Shown here piece after piece: positions 49,606 to 61,609 of a stretch of 64,000 nt of DNA. This DNA is from Tomocerus qinae (lineage: Eukaryota; Arthropoda; Collembola; Entomobryomorpha; Tomoceridae). Numbering within the stretch: the stretch's first letter is position 1; the number at the start of each line of letters is the position of its first letter. Location of the stretch: the NCBI GenBank assembly GCA_020055645.1, contig CM034546.1, positions 70,184,001 to 70,248,000 on the forward strand, written 5' to 3'. Position numbers and translations under genes: made by a program. A model generated the notes under the pieces. The model was given only the letters and a program-made list of their open reading frames with translations. It had not been told where the DNA came from and made no database searches.

Positions 49606-49776
49606 GACCTGTTTTATGCTTCTCACTTTCACTTCACTTTCACGTTTTGTGACGTCACTACAGTTAATTTGTAATTAGCAAAAAATATGTTTCCAATATG
49701 GTTTCCAACGTAATGACGTCATTTTGACATCACTAAACGTTCAAGTGAAGTAAAAGTGAGAAGTATAAAACAGGCA
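49606..49776. mobile_element. 171-bp MITE with ~50-bp inverted ends, TTA target duplication
   Basis: CCTGTTTTATGCTTCTCAC is mirrored by GTGAGAAGTATAAAACAGG, and similarity runs about 50 bp into each arm. TTA flanks both sides (49603-49605 and 49777-49779), which fits a PIF/Harbinger-type insertion. The arms include GACGTCA motifs. Confidence 0.55.
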
Positions 49777-50596
49777 TTAAACGTGAAATCAAGTCAAATT
49801 AACTTGGTCCGTTCTGCTGCAAATAATTTGATATTGGTCAAGGCTTGAGTCCAGAGATATTTCAAAAAAAGATTTGATAGTTTAATGTGATATCATGTGA
49901 GCCCATTAAAACATGAAAAATAATGTTTGTTTTAACATTATAATAAGGGTGCACCTGCTTGAAATGAAAACGTTAAAACGGAAGTTATCTTAGCGTTCGC
50001 ACCAGAATAGAAATGAACCTTCCAGTTGCCCGATTAGTAACTCATTAAAAGTAACGCATGCGAAGAGCCGGATGTGAAAACACTTAGAAAGATTCAATAC
50101 TATTATGGGCCACATTTGTTCGAAAAACCAAAAACAAAAATATCTATAAGATTCGTGAAACCATGATGAATTTCAGTTTGCATCTACGTTAGTAATGTAG
50201 GCTTTGAATTATGAGCAAAGAGTATAATTATTATCCGCTACCTAATTTATATTCAGCCTTGCGACAATTTAAGTGGTCGTTAAGTCACATGTGTTCGGTT
50301 GCTTGCTAGTGAATCAGAACTCAAAAGCAGTTATTTTGGTTTACAATCGGACAATATGAAGTAAAAATTGAAATGCATTTGCTTCGTGTATTTATATTTT
50401 TCCAAAAGCGCAAGCTTTATTATTGTAGGTTTTACAAATTTTACATTTCCCCTTGCATCTGGAATTTCCTTAACAATAAACCCTCCACCAATGTCACTTT
50501 AATTATATTTATTAAATATTAATGTTTACTTATTCCTCCTCCACAAGAAATTTATTCATAAATAATAACTGGTCTATAGTCTGCGCAGTATAGTTG

Positions 50597-51033
50597 TCAC
50601 TTTTTGGCGATTTCACAATCCATGTTCATGTTCTTTAAATATGCCAAAACATTGACATTATTATTGCCCCCATTAAAACACATTTTAATTTGCAATAAAA
50701 AATGACAATCTGTTGGAAAACAACTCACCCCAACATTGCAATTTGGGCAGAGCTTTATGTCATTTTGTTCAGAAGAATTCCCTGCTTCCAAGTTGACTTT
50801 TTCTAGTGGTTCGACATATTTCTCTTCGTCACCTTCTTCTTTCATTAGTTTCACCATTTGTGTCGCTTCAACTTTGGAAATTTTATTCTCGTGGATATTC
50901 ATAAGATTATTTTCTTCCTTAGGAATGTCGTCTGCATTGCATGAATTTTCGCTCATATTTGCACAGCCGCTATAAAGGCGGACTTGGATATTCTTGACAG
51001 CAGGATGTGATTTTTCTTCTGTGTCAACTTCCT
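50597..51033 (-). CDS. Hypothetical acidic protein exon
   Basis: A frame of about 145 residues follows a possible acceptor (TGTATACCAG). It is rich in Glu, Asn and Lys with a CPNCNVGVSCF motif near the end. Hydrophilic composition and length suggest a real exon, either its own gene or a 3' exon of the SIAH-like gene upstream on this strand. I do not recognise it. Confidence 0.35.
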
Positions 51034-51372
51034 GGTATACATTTTTACAGATCAATAAATTTAATGTAGATCATTAATTTTAAAATTTAAATTAGTAACT
51101 ATTTTTTGTATACACACAAGACGGCTCCCAAATAAAAGTAATCAGATGACTTGAAAACCAAAAACAAATTCCTTATTACATTAAAAATTACAATAATTGA
51201 TTTTTATTCGATTTCTATTAAAACGATTATAATGCTTTAAATTTTGAAGACGTCCACACGCACTTGCCTTAAAAGAAATATTTGATCATGGTTAGTACAA
51301 ATAATTAAAAATATATTTTAACAAAATTTTGAAATGAATAAATGTTTATGAAAGTTAAAACAACCATTGAAA

Positions 51373-52083
51373 TTATGCCGCCTTGTTTTCAAAAAGTATT
51401 TCATGGGTATCAGATACCTTCAATGAAAGACATATTCGAAAGTTACTGTCTTTGAGAAAGTTTTTCTTCAGTTCTTTGTCCGTCACGTAGAACAACGGCG
51501 AGGGCGCTGTCTTCTTAATAATTTCGTCCATTGGTGTGTTAACAGAGTAAATTATATTGATTGGTTCTGATTCCTTTTTGGATCCCTGCAACGAATTCCA
51601 AATTTAAGGCACTTTGATATTTAAGGACAGATTTTAATTAAGTGTAGAAATTTACAGTTTTGTTGTTGGGTACCAACTCCAATTGTCCATGGAACTGACG
51701 ACCACAATCTCCATCTTCCGTGGCGTGAAGCCAAAAGTAATGTCGGGAATTATGACGTGTTACAACAAACACGAAATGAAGCCCTTCATATGTAATTATG
51801 TGGGACGCTTTCATTATATCTTTGCCTACACAAAAAATAAGAAACAAAATAGTGCTAGCTAATTAATTGCTCGTTCAATAAAATAACGAATATCTGGATA
51901 TATTAAATATTACGAACCTTTTCCTTTAACATCGCCATCGTATTTTAACTTGAGCATTGTCTTTTTTGATTTTAGCAATTCAATTGCCTCTGCCTCATGC
52001 CATTTTTTGAAGTGCTCTGTCTCACCATCTTCTAAAACCAAGCCATAAGCTTGGCAACCTTTAAACGGACATTTATTAACCAT
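51373..52083 (-). CDS. Small SIAH/TRAF-like protein lacking a RING
   Basis: Exons: 52083-51918, 51825-51656 and 51585-51373, in phase, 182 residues. The ATG follows a TTGCAG acceptor, so a 5' UTR intron is likely. The N-terminus has a zinc-finger-like CPFKGC ... HFKKWH. The second exon (TYEGLHFVFVVTRH, FWLHATEDGDC, FHGQLELV) and third resemble the TRAF-like fold of SIAH/SINA ligases, which binds substrates. No RING is seen, so it would be an adaptor or decoy rather than a ligase. The gene lies between the two NHL copies but is not itself duplicated. Family assignment is from motif spacing only. Confidence 0.5.
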
Positions 52084-53130
52084 TTTCTGCAATCAAATTT
52101 AAACGGTTAGTGGCTTTCTTAATACTACATCGTTCAAAATGAATGTTACTTGGAAGATAAATAATATTATTCTAGATTTCTCAACCCAAATTACAACTTA
52201 CAATTCACTCAGGAAATTTTGGGTTGGGAACTGATTTCAGAATAAATCAAGACCAAAATACATCTGTAAACGCAAAATTTTTGCCAAAAATTTGTCGATC
52301 CAACTAAAGTATCTTCGTTTCAACCAAATGGACGTCAACAAATTGAGAATACGAGAAGGGACACAATTCTGGTCATACATTGAGCAGAATTGTGTTTAGG
52401 GATTGATAAACCGACAATAAAAACGATACACTGTACAGAGAGCTAAATTCGTTTCAAGTAAAAGTATGAAATTGATTTGCATACGTTTTAAATCTTAATT
52501 TGAATTTTAAGCATTTCAAAACTTCCAAAAAATACGGGAATAGCTGTTGGCAATGTAACCGTATATATAATCAGTAGCATTAATTTATTTTTCTAATACA
52601 GGAAAGAAACTTGGCCTACTGGCACAAAAATTCAACTTTTTGAAAACAATATTGGTCATTACAGTCATTTAATGAAAGACTTAACCACACGATTTTTATT
52701 TTATTCCTAGCCTCCTACAATTACTTTCCTTTAAATATTTAACAATTCATAGCAGCTTTTCTATACTTAATCCCTTAATCCTTAGTGTAGAATATAGAAT
52801 ATTTCTGCATTACATGCATAATATAAAAATTAGACACAAAATGACAAGATGAACACGATATTATACTGACAGGATACTCATTAATTTGTGTTAAATTATC
52901 TACAATGGCATTAGGTATTTTAAGTTTACTAATCCCTTTTAATCCTTCAGTGGGAAGATAGGACCTTTCACTAATTAGGTACGCTGGATGGAGAAAGGAG
53001 GGGGCGTTTCTGGAAGTGAAAGGCTACGTGTTGCTACTCCACGTCCGAAAAGAAGGGGGCGTTTTCTCGGTTAATAATAACAACGAAGTAGTACACCTTT
53101 ATGTATGTTAAAATGGACCCTTCGGATACA

Positions 53131-53139
53131 TATAAAAGG
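53131..53139 (+). promoter_or_regulatory. TATA box of NHL gene copy 2
   Basis: TATAAAAGG stands in the same context and spacing as in copy 1. A GTAAGTT donor lies at about 53279 and a TTTTCAG acceptor just before ATG 53387. Confidence 0.7.
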
Positions 53140-53386
53140 CCTCCAAGTCTCTTCAGCCTTCATAGCAGTTTTTGCTCTTCCACAAGCTACAGCTCTCCTC
53201 CTAAAAGACTCTTGACCTTCGTTTAACCTTTTCCTTCAACTTGGTGTCCTTGTTCCAGACTTGTCCAGAATATTTCAGTAAGTTGATTTCAATTGTCAAT
53301 TTCAATAATACATAATTTGTTTTGTTTTTCAGGTTTTCATTGAAATAGATTACATTTGTTTATGAATCTTTATTGTATATTTTCAG

Positions 53387-54947
53387 ATGGAGACAATTGT
53401 TGAGCTGCCGTGCAGTCTGGAAGCTGAGATGAATTTCTTTCTGCCATCGGATCTTTTTAGCGATGGACAGGATGCTGCTGGATACTCTTCACTTGCCTTG
53501 GCCACACCAGAGGAGGAGAAGGAGGAGTATGGAGCGACGAGGCTTGCGGATCTTGTGCAGGCATTCACGTTGACTGAAGAGGAAGTGTGTGGGAGTGTGG
53601 AGCTGAAGATGGGGGATGTGGAGCATTTGAAAGACGAGGCTTGCGAATTCTGGATGGATGGAAGGAGCTTGGAGAAGATGGAGCTGAAGACCTTGGAGTG
53701 CTACGTGAGGAGCCCTTCCAGTGCCCGGTATCCTGTCCAGCTGGAACTCAAGTCCTCTCGGGTTTCGTGTGTCTATCGACCTCTGGAGTGCGGACCCCAT
53801 ACGGCTTTCCTCGTCATTCGGGACCGCATCCAGTCTTCGCTCTCCTTCCACGTCTCCAGAAACTACTCGCTCCAACTTTATCCTGTCGTCTCTCTCCATA
53901 TCCAGCTCGACCAATCCACCGGACAACACCTCACACGCAAACCCTGGGGAATCGCCACCAGCAACAACACTGAACAGGTACTTAAATACAAGCCCTTCCT
54001 TTTTTCATAACTTGTGGCTATAAAATATAATTGAAACAATTAATTTTTATTATAGACAATTTTTCCGTGTTTTTACAAGCATTTTTAAAAGATATAATAA
54101 TAATATTTGGTATTTTTCTGTTTGTTGATTTTAGCTGGGGATGTGTGATCGGGAGAAGCCCGAGGTTCTTATTTTCCGTCCTGATGGAGAATTGGACTTT
54201 CGGTTCGGATCGTACGGAGCTGGTGATGGGAGTTCAAACGTCCGATTGCCATGGCGTTTGACTGTGCTGGAGATCGTCTTGTTGTAGTGGACAAGGACAA
54301 CCATCGGATTCAGATCTTCACTTCCACCGGACAATTCATTTCTTCCTTCATCCTTCGGGAGTCGTGGACGTCGTCCGGGCCAATTCAAATATCCGTGGGA
54401 TGTCGCCGTTTCTAAAGATGGACAACTGATCGTCGTCGCCGACTCCAGAAACGCCCGCATCCAGTTCTTCGACTCTACCGGCCGATACATCAGTCAACAC
54501 CGCGGACAGTTGCAGTACCCGAGAGGAGTCGCCTTCGACAATACAGGTAACTTAATTATTCTTTTGACTTGCTATTCTTTTCTTAAATAATTGAGTCTAA
54601 TGGGTGGGAACTGTTTTTTGTTGATTGTAGGGGGCACTGTGTTCGTGACGGACTTCAATCTGCATTGCATGTTGAAGGTGGAGGTGAGGAGCGGGAGGAG
54701 CCAAGTTCTGGTGGACAACTCTCTTCTTCGGCGCCCATCTGGACTCGACGTGGATATCTGTGGCAACGTCATCGTCTGCGATTCCAGGAACCACTCGCTC
54801 AAAGTCTTCAACCCGTCCTCCGGAAAACTTGTCCAGACCATCCACTCCGTTGGCAACAAACACCTGGACCTCCCTTTGGATATTTCCGTCATGCGTGCTG
54901 GATATCTCGCCCTGCTCGACCTCAACGGACGAGTCAGGATCTTCTAG
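53387..54947 (+). pseudogene. Filamin-NHL protein, copy 2 (two frameshifts)
   Basis: Exons: 53387-53977, 54135-54546 and 54631-54947. The first ~75 residues differ at about a dozen places and have two extra residues (EEEKEEY). From about 53620 the exons and both introns are almost identical to copy 1. It carries the same seven-base insertion (54350-54356) and in addition lacks one G in the GGGG run at 54228-54230, so the frame is lost earlier (stop about 54287). The net change after both lesions is in frame again, but the stop lies between them. The single-G loss could be a sequencing error; the shared insertion cannot. Not a functional NHL propeller as assembled. Confidence 0.75.
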
Positions 54948-55833
54948 ACAATCAAAAATCTTCTGTTCTCTTCATTTTACTTCAATCTAATTTTATTTTG
55001 TAACATTTCATAACTTAATTGTTTGTAAATATCATTTTTTAATTTTGAAAATTATAATATTTGTTAATTGTCTGTACATTATGGTTCTGATTATGTAAGA
55101 CCTTTTTATAAATAAATCAATTTTATTGAGAATCTACTTATTGTTTGACCTTATTTTTATTGATTTATTTATCATATTTACTCTTGGAGCGATTATAGGT
55201 AGGAACCTTTAGATGTTAGTACATTTTTTGTGATTAACGTTTAGTTTATTTTGCTTAGTTAGTTGGAAGACTTTAACAACACACTGGAATACAACACAAC
55301 TTCCAAGAGACTCATAACTTATGAGTCTCTTATCAGTCATAAGGTATAAGATTTGTGGAAGATGAAAATGAAAGAAACTTTACCGAATAGAACGTGATAT
55401 AGTTCATTAGTAAATTGTAATAGCAGCAGCAGAGTCACAATTCTTGAAGTAGATGAATAACTAAAGAAGACACCTGCGTATGTTACTTCTTCGGGTTTAC
55501 TTCAAGGACAAGACAAGTTGAGGTTATTTAAAAGGGAGAGTTAAATTTCCAGTAACATAACGGAGTCGTCACACTAATTAACAAATATATATACCATATA
55601 TTTACGCTCCAATGTATTTCGAGGACATGAATTTCTGAACTTCTGCAGAATGTGTTTGCTGAATGTTATTATATTCATACATAATATCATCTACATAAAA
55701 CACATTGCAGTTTATATAACTATTTAATATGTAAAAATAATTATCAAATATATGGTATTAATATTATCGATGCAGATAATGGGTTGCAAAAATCAGTTGC
55801 CATCTATTATAATATCCATATTTTGGGCGTACA

Positions 55834-56335
55834 GGTCTGTCTAGTGGTCTAAATAGCCGCTTCTCAGGCTGAGGTCTGGAGTTCGAATCTCTGGAGCGCA
55901 TCAGGTCTATAAGGTAGTAGTCTGGAGCTGGGAGAAGCTGTCATTGCTGTATATTAGCACAAGTCTGGACATTGGGATTCGCATGAGGGGATAAGGTGGG
56001 TTGAAGTAGACTGCCATAAGTGATTTGAAGGTGGTCACTGGCGGTCGGCTTACATGTCCCGGTCCCTCTCTGCCTGCTCACCAGATCGAGTTGCGGGACA
56101 GTGTTGAGTCGTTCCGTCTCATGGTTCAGTACTCTTCACTAAGTCTCTCCGTGTAAGTCTGTACACTTAGGAAAGTTGTTCCGGGAGTCACTGCAAGTAA
56201 GCCCTCGCGGCTTGAGCGGTAGCATGGCTTTACTAATCAATAGTAGTAGCCGTGCACACTGTGATAAGCAGCTGCCTGGCACGGTTGTGCATTTCGTGCC
56301 AGATAGAGCGGGTTTGACTTTTGTTTGAAATTTCC
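55834..56335 (+). mobile_element. tRNA-derived SINE candidate
   Basis: A 67-bp head (55834-55900) is tRNA-like, with an A-box-like TGTCTAGTGG and a B-box-like GAGTTCGAATC at the right spacing for internal RNA polymerase III transcription. The ~430-bp body is more GC-rich than its surroundings and unrelated to neighbouring genes. The boundary and tail are uncertain. Confidence 0.5.
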
Positions 56336-56991
56336 TACCTCAGTAATGTTAAATATACGAATTTGTAATAATTACTACTAAAGCTACGGGCTTCGTCGGT
56401 ATCTATAAATTACATATATTGTAAAATCGTTTACGACGAATCCAATGATGTAAACATGTTTGGGTAATGTTGAGAAATCTTCGAGTAAAGTCAGTTGGAA
56501 AATTTTAAGTAGGAGGTTACATGTTAAGTTCGAGCGAGGAGTGGGAAAGTACCCTGATTTTAAAAGACCAAAGCTGTCAATGTATTTATCACACAGTGCC
56601 GTGCTCTCCTCGTAACACACACACTATAATATGGCTTAAAAACTTCATATGTATTTCTCGTACCCTTCTCGCTTCAGGCGGCAAGCCTTTGGTTGTAATT
56701 AGTAATTTGACCACTGCATTAAGTCTTAAGCTTCTATTCTTTTCGCTATTAGCAAATACATATTTATTTATAGCAAGCGTCGTTTAGTTAAATGCTGTAT
56801 ATAATAGCGTTCAAAAACATCATTTTCTAGCAACAATCAGAAAACCACCATCGTCTCGTCCAAAACGGTCTCGATCTCTTGTTCTGACCTGACCTTCCTT
56901 TAACTCCTTCCTTTAATTTATCGTCAATGATTAGACTTAGTGAGAAGATTGATTTTAGTAAAAAATATCATTACTTAACGACGTGAGGTTT

Positions 56992-59636
56992 CGCAAGAAA
57001 ACAGGCGTAGCTAAAAAAACATGAAAACTGGTTTATTCCATCAAAAAATAGAACCGATCTCGGTCTAAAAAATGGCACTAGTTCCATATTTTTACAAAAA
57101 TCCTACGAATTTTAACAAATATTTAAAGTCAACGCATTTATTTTATGCTTTCAGCTATTATATAGCTGGTAAACACCCGATAGCCAAAGAAACTACCCCG
57201 AAATCCCATGAACTATAAAGCCAAAAGTCAGTTTTATTTTATAATATCTATTTATAAAAAATTTCGACCTATGGTTTAATTAAATTTAATTGTAACTAGA
57301 TTTTAGACATGTACTACAATCTGCCATATTATTATCCCTGGGGTCTAAGGGGTCAACCATCTTGGGGGCCAAAACTAAATTGCGTAATCTACTTCCGTCA
57401 GTTTGCTATTAGAGGTAAATTAAATGCGCGTAATTCAAATATAAAATTCATTTAACCACCTTAACTACCCCTGGGGGTCTAGAGGTCAACAATTTTGGGG
57501 GCCAAATTTGAATTGCAAAGTCTATTGTCCCCTGTTTGCTCTGCGGGGTAACATAATACACAGAATTCAAATATGAAATTCATTTAACCGCAATCCTTAT
57601 CCCTGGGGGTGTAGATGTCAACCCCTCAGGAGTTCAAATGTAATTTGCGTGATCTAGTTCTGCCACTTTGCCCTACGGCGTAATTAAATGCGCAGAATTC
57701 AAATATAAAATGCATGACAATGCATTACTATCCCTTGGAGGTCTAGAGGTCAACCATTTCGGGGGCCAAATTTGAATTGTGTGATCTAGTTCCGCTACTT
57801 TGCCCTACGGGGAAATTTAATGAGCAGAATTCAAATATGATACTAATTCAACTAAATTAAATACTGCTGGGGGTCTAGATGTCAGCCATTTTGGGGGCCA
57901 AATTTTAATTGCGTGAACTAGTTCCGCTACTTTGCCCTACGGGGTAATTAAATGGGCAAAATTCAAATAAAATATGCATAACACAGCATTACTTCCCCCT
58001 GGGGGTCTACATGTCAATCATTTTGGAGGCCAAATTTGAATTGTGTGTTCTAGTGGGGACACTTTGCTCTATGGGTTAATAAATGTGCATAATTCAAATA
58101 TGAAATCCATTTAACTTCAGTACCTGTTACTGGGTGTCTGGAGGTCAACTAATTTTGGGGGCCAAAAGGGAATTGGGAAATCTATGTCGCCTCTATGCTC
58201 TACGAGGTAATTAGTTACGCAGAATTCAAATGTGTAATCTATTTAACGCAAATAATGCAATACTTACCCCTGGGGGTCTAGAGGTCAACCAAGTTGGTTG
58301 ACCTCTAGACCCCCATGTGTAGGTAAGTTAGGTAAATGGATTTGATATTTGAATTCTGCGTATTAAATTCCCCCATAGGGCCAAGTGGCGGCGCTAGATC
58401 ACACAATTCAAATTTGGCCCCCAAATTGGTTGACCTCTAGACCCCCATGGGTAGCTAAGTTAGGTAAATGGATTTGATATTTGAATTCTGCGTATTAAAT
58501 TCCCCCATAGGGCCAAGTGGCGGTGCTAGATCACACAATTCAAATTTGGCCCCCAAAATGGTGGACCTCTAGACCCCCATGAGTAGTTAAGTTAGGTAAA
58601 TGAATTTGATATTTGAATTCTGCGTATTAAATTCCCCCATAGGGCCAAGTGGCGGCGCTAGATCACACAATTCAAATTTGGCCCCCAAATTGGTTGACCT
58701 CTAGACCCCCATGGGTAGCTAAGTTAGATAAATGGATTTGATATTTGAATTCTGCGTATTAAATTCCCCCATAGGGCCAAGTGGCGGCGCTAGATCACAC
58801 AATTCAAATTTGGCCCCCAAAATGGTGGACCTCTAGACCCCCATGGGTAGTTAAGTTAGGTAAATGGATTTGATATTTGAATTCTGCGTATTAAATTCTC
58901 CCATAGGGCCAAGTGGCGGCGCTAGATCACACAATTAAAATTTGGCCCCCAAATTGGTTTACCTCTAGACCCCCATGGGTAGCTAAGTTAGGTAAATGGA
59001 TTTGATATTTGAATTCTGCGTATTAAATTCTCCCATAGGGCCAAGTGGCGGCGCTAGATCACACAATTCAAATTTGGCCCCCAAATTTGTTTACCTCTAA
59101 ACCCCCATGGGTGCTAAGTTAGGTAAACGGACTTCATATTTGAATTCTGCGTATTAAATTCCCCCATAGGGCCAAGTGGCGGCGCTAGATCACACAATTC
59201 AAATTTGGCCCCCAAATTGGTTGACCTCTAGACCCCCATGGGTATCTAAGTTAGGTAAATGGATTTGATATTTGAATTCTGAGTATTCAATTCCCCCATA
59301 GGGCCAAGTGGCGGCACTAAATCACACAATTTAAATTTGGCCCCCGAAATGGCTGACCTCTAGACCTCTAGGGGTAGTTGTATTTCATATTGGACTTCTG
59401 CCAGGTAATTACCCGTAAGGGCAACCTGGGGTCTTTAGAATATGTGGTTCACGATTGGCTTCCAAAGACCCCTCTGATATCTGGTTGGGTAAAAATCATT
59501 CCTAGCCGTCTTGTGCTCTCATAATTTTCTAGTGCGATTGAGTTGGAGGAATTACTGAAATGTTAGAACGAGTGTGTTGGCTTTATATCCATTTTCTAGC
59601 TTACTAAGTTTAGTAGGCTACGCCTGTTTTCTTGCG
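56992..59636. mobile_element. Foldback-like element: two inverted arrays of ~132-bp repeats
   Basis: Outer inverted ends of 20 bp (CGCAAGAAAACAGGCGTAGC at left, its inverse at about 59617-59636). Inside, about 7 diverged units of 131-138 bp (57339-58266) run in one direction. They meet head-to-head at a perfect palindrome centred on AACCAAGTTGGTT (58285-58299), then 8 far more uniform units run the other way (58294-59349, spaced 131-132 bp) plus a partial one. Unit core: GGTCTAGAGGTCAACCA then GGGGGCCAAATTTGAATTG. Long inverted arms built of tandem repeats are the hallmark of foldback (FB/Galileo-type) elements. There is no coding frame. An inverted satellite array is the alternative, but the shared outer ends argue for a mobile unit. 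Confidence 0.7.
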
Positions 59637-59783
59637 GGTTCACACTATACCTTGATGGACTCGAAGAAAAAGAGAACATAACTGTTACTGACTTACTGAG
59701 TTGTCACTTAAATCAATCAATATAAATAAATCAACCCAAATTGGATCTTTGGTGTATCAAGGATCTTTTCATCATTAAAAAAC

Positions 59784-59907
59784 CAGGGCCGCAGCCAGAA
59801 AAAAATTTCGGGAGGGACCCGACAAATAATAATTGAAAATTTTTGGATTTTAAGGCAAAAATTCCTTTCTTTTTTCGATTTAGGGGGGGGGGGTCGCTGC
59901 GGCCCTG
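59784..59907. mobile_element. 124-bp MITE with CAGGGCCGCAGC ends
   Basis: CAGGGCCGCAGCCAG is mirrored by GCTGCGGCCCTG at the right. The interior includes a run of eleven G. The CAGGG ends suggest hAT. The flanks (TAAAAAAC and TAAAGGAA) are only partly alike, so the target duplication is uncertain. Confidence 0.5.
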
Positions 59908-60334
59908 TAAAGGAAGATAATATTATGTTCATTTGTAGTTCTTTTAGCAGCATTTTATTATTTAAGAGGATAGGCACATTCCAGGACTCCTAAATAATAA
60001 ATGTTACACCTTTTTGGTTATGTATTTGTGTCTCCCTTGATTAAATTCCTGGGTAAGTGCAGCGTGACTGCTTACATCTACTAGTCAGAAAAATCATAAA
60101 TTATTCATGGCCTTATTAAAAACATTTTACGTCTTTGGATCCATTTTACATAGTTATTTGTTTGAATGTTCACAATCTGAAACAATAAATTAAAGTGAAA
60201 ATTAATGTGGCTTGTAACAAGAATTCAGTCAGATAACACTATGCTAGGGTTATGACAGGTTACCAGTTGTTGAGTTAAACTGATGGTAAAGTTCGATTGA
60301 TTATAATTTAGTTAAATGAGTCAAATGGATCAAA

Positions 60335-60646
60335 ATGAGAAGAATATTAACGAATTGCTTCTTTTCTGTTGTTCAGTCGGCTTCATATATAATGACGTTT
60401 TCCCAACGATTGATGAGTCGAATCAAGAGTGCGTTTGGTCCAGGTCTCGAATTGTCGAGAGAAGTTAAAAAATATCACGAGACCAACAACACAATAGAAA
60501 TAAGATATTTGAATTTTTATCCCCATACTTTTCACTCTATTACTATTTCTAAACTGAGTTTAGGACACTTGACACTGGACTCATTTAAAATAAGAATCAA
60601 ACTGTCAGATTTTCCATTACTGGCAGGATTTGAAAGATTCATTTGA
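60335..60646 (+). CDS. ORF of 103 residues, uncertain
   Basis: An open frame with ATG and stop but no recognisable motif, no repeat partner in the window and no splice context. It may be chance. Confidence 0.15.
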   Translation: MRRILTNCFFSVVQSASYIMTFSQRLMSRIKSAFGPGLELSREVKKYHETNNTIEIRYLNFYPHTFHSITISKLSLGHLTLDSFKIRIKLSDFPLLAGFERFI

Positions 60647-60904
60647 CCACTTGTTATTAAACTGCTTCAGTATTGATAAGATATTCAAACAAATAATAAT
60701 TCTGAATATTTTTTAAATCTAAACAAGAATGAATCGGTAATATTATTATGATGAAATATTTGAAAATTATTCTTACATTTTTTAAAGTCGTAGTAAACTA
60801 AACTAAAATTAAACTTTGTGAAGCTTTATTCACATAAGGTCAATAAAATATGGTCACGTTTTGAGCCTTCTTTTCAATAAAAAAACATTCATTCAGCAGA
60901 AGTT

Positions 60905-61600
60905 CAGAAATGCATGTCTTGAAGAAATGTCGGATTATAAGAGTAGCATGGTGATGTAGGGTGACGTCTCCATTATGTTACTGGAAATTAAACACCCTTC
61001 AAAATAACCCCAACTTGTGTTCGAATATTTCCTTGCACTAAACCTGACGAAGTAAGACACGCAAGTGTCTTCATTAATTATTTATCTGCTTCATGAATGC
61101 TGACGCTTTTACAATTTCCTAATGAACTATTACTATCACGTTCTATTTCCTTGAGTTACTTTAATTTTCACCTTCCCTAAATCTTATAGATCCTTCTGAA
61201 ACTTTGAATAGTCTTTCAAGTGCCAATAACTAAAGAAAATGAACTGGAGGTTAATGCTAAGAAATGTTCTCAGAGCTGTCTAAATAGCCCTAAATGTAAA
61301 AAATGATAAAAACCTAAATGAACGTATATTATTTATCAATCCAACTAATTTATTTATAAAAAGTTGTTAAATTTAAACCATAATGTACAGACAGTAAACA
61401 AATAAATATTATTATTGTCAAAGTGAAAAAAATTATATTTAAAACAAATTATGAAATATTACAAAATTAGAATAGATTGAAATAAACTGAAGATGGCATA
61501 AGATTGTTGATTGACTAGAAGTTAGAAGATCCTGACTCGTCCGTTGAGGTCCAGAACGGGGAGATATCCAGTACATCCAAAATGTTCAAGCGAATTCAAG
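60905..61600 (-). pseudogene. Inverted relic of the NHL gene 3' end with its flank
   Basis: On the minus strand, 61600-61520 matches the last codons of the NHL genes (the LDLNGRVRIF region), then 3' UTR (61490-61340), then flank sequence equivalent to 55250-55620 downstream of copy 2 (61250-60905). It is thus an inverted third piece, about 0.7 kb, more diverged than copies 1 and 2 are from each other. Confidence 0.75.
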
Positions 61601-61609
61601 CACATATAT

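Noticed and set aside
57339-59390. CRISPR array
   Set aside because: Units of 132 bp are contiguous without unique spacers, and the context is eukaryotic.
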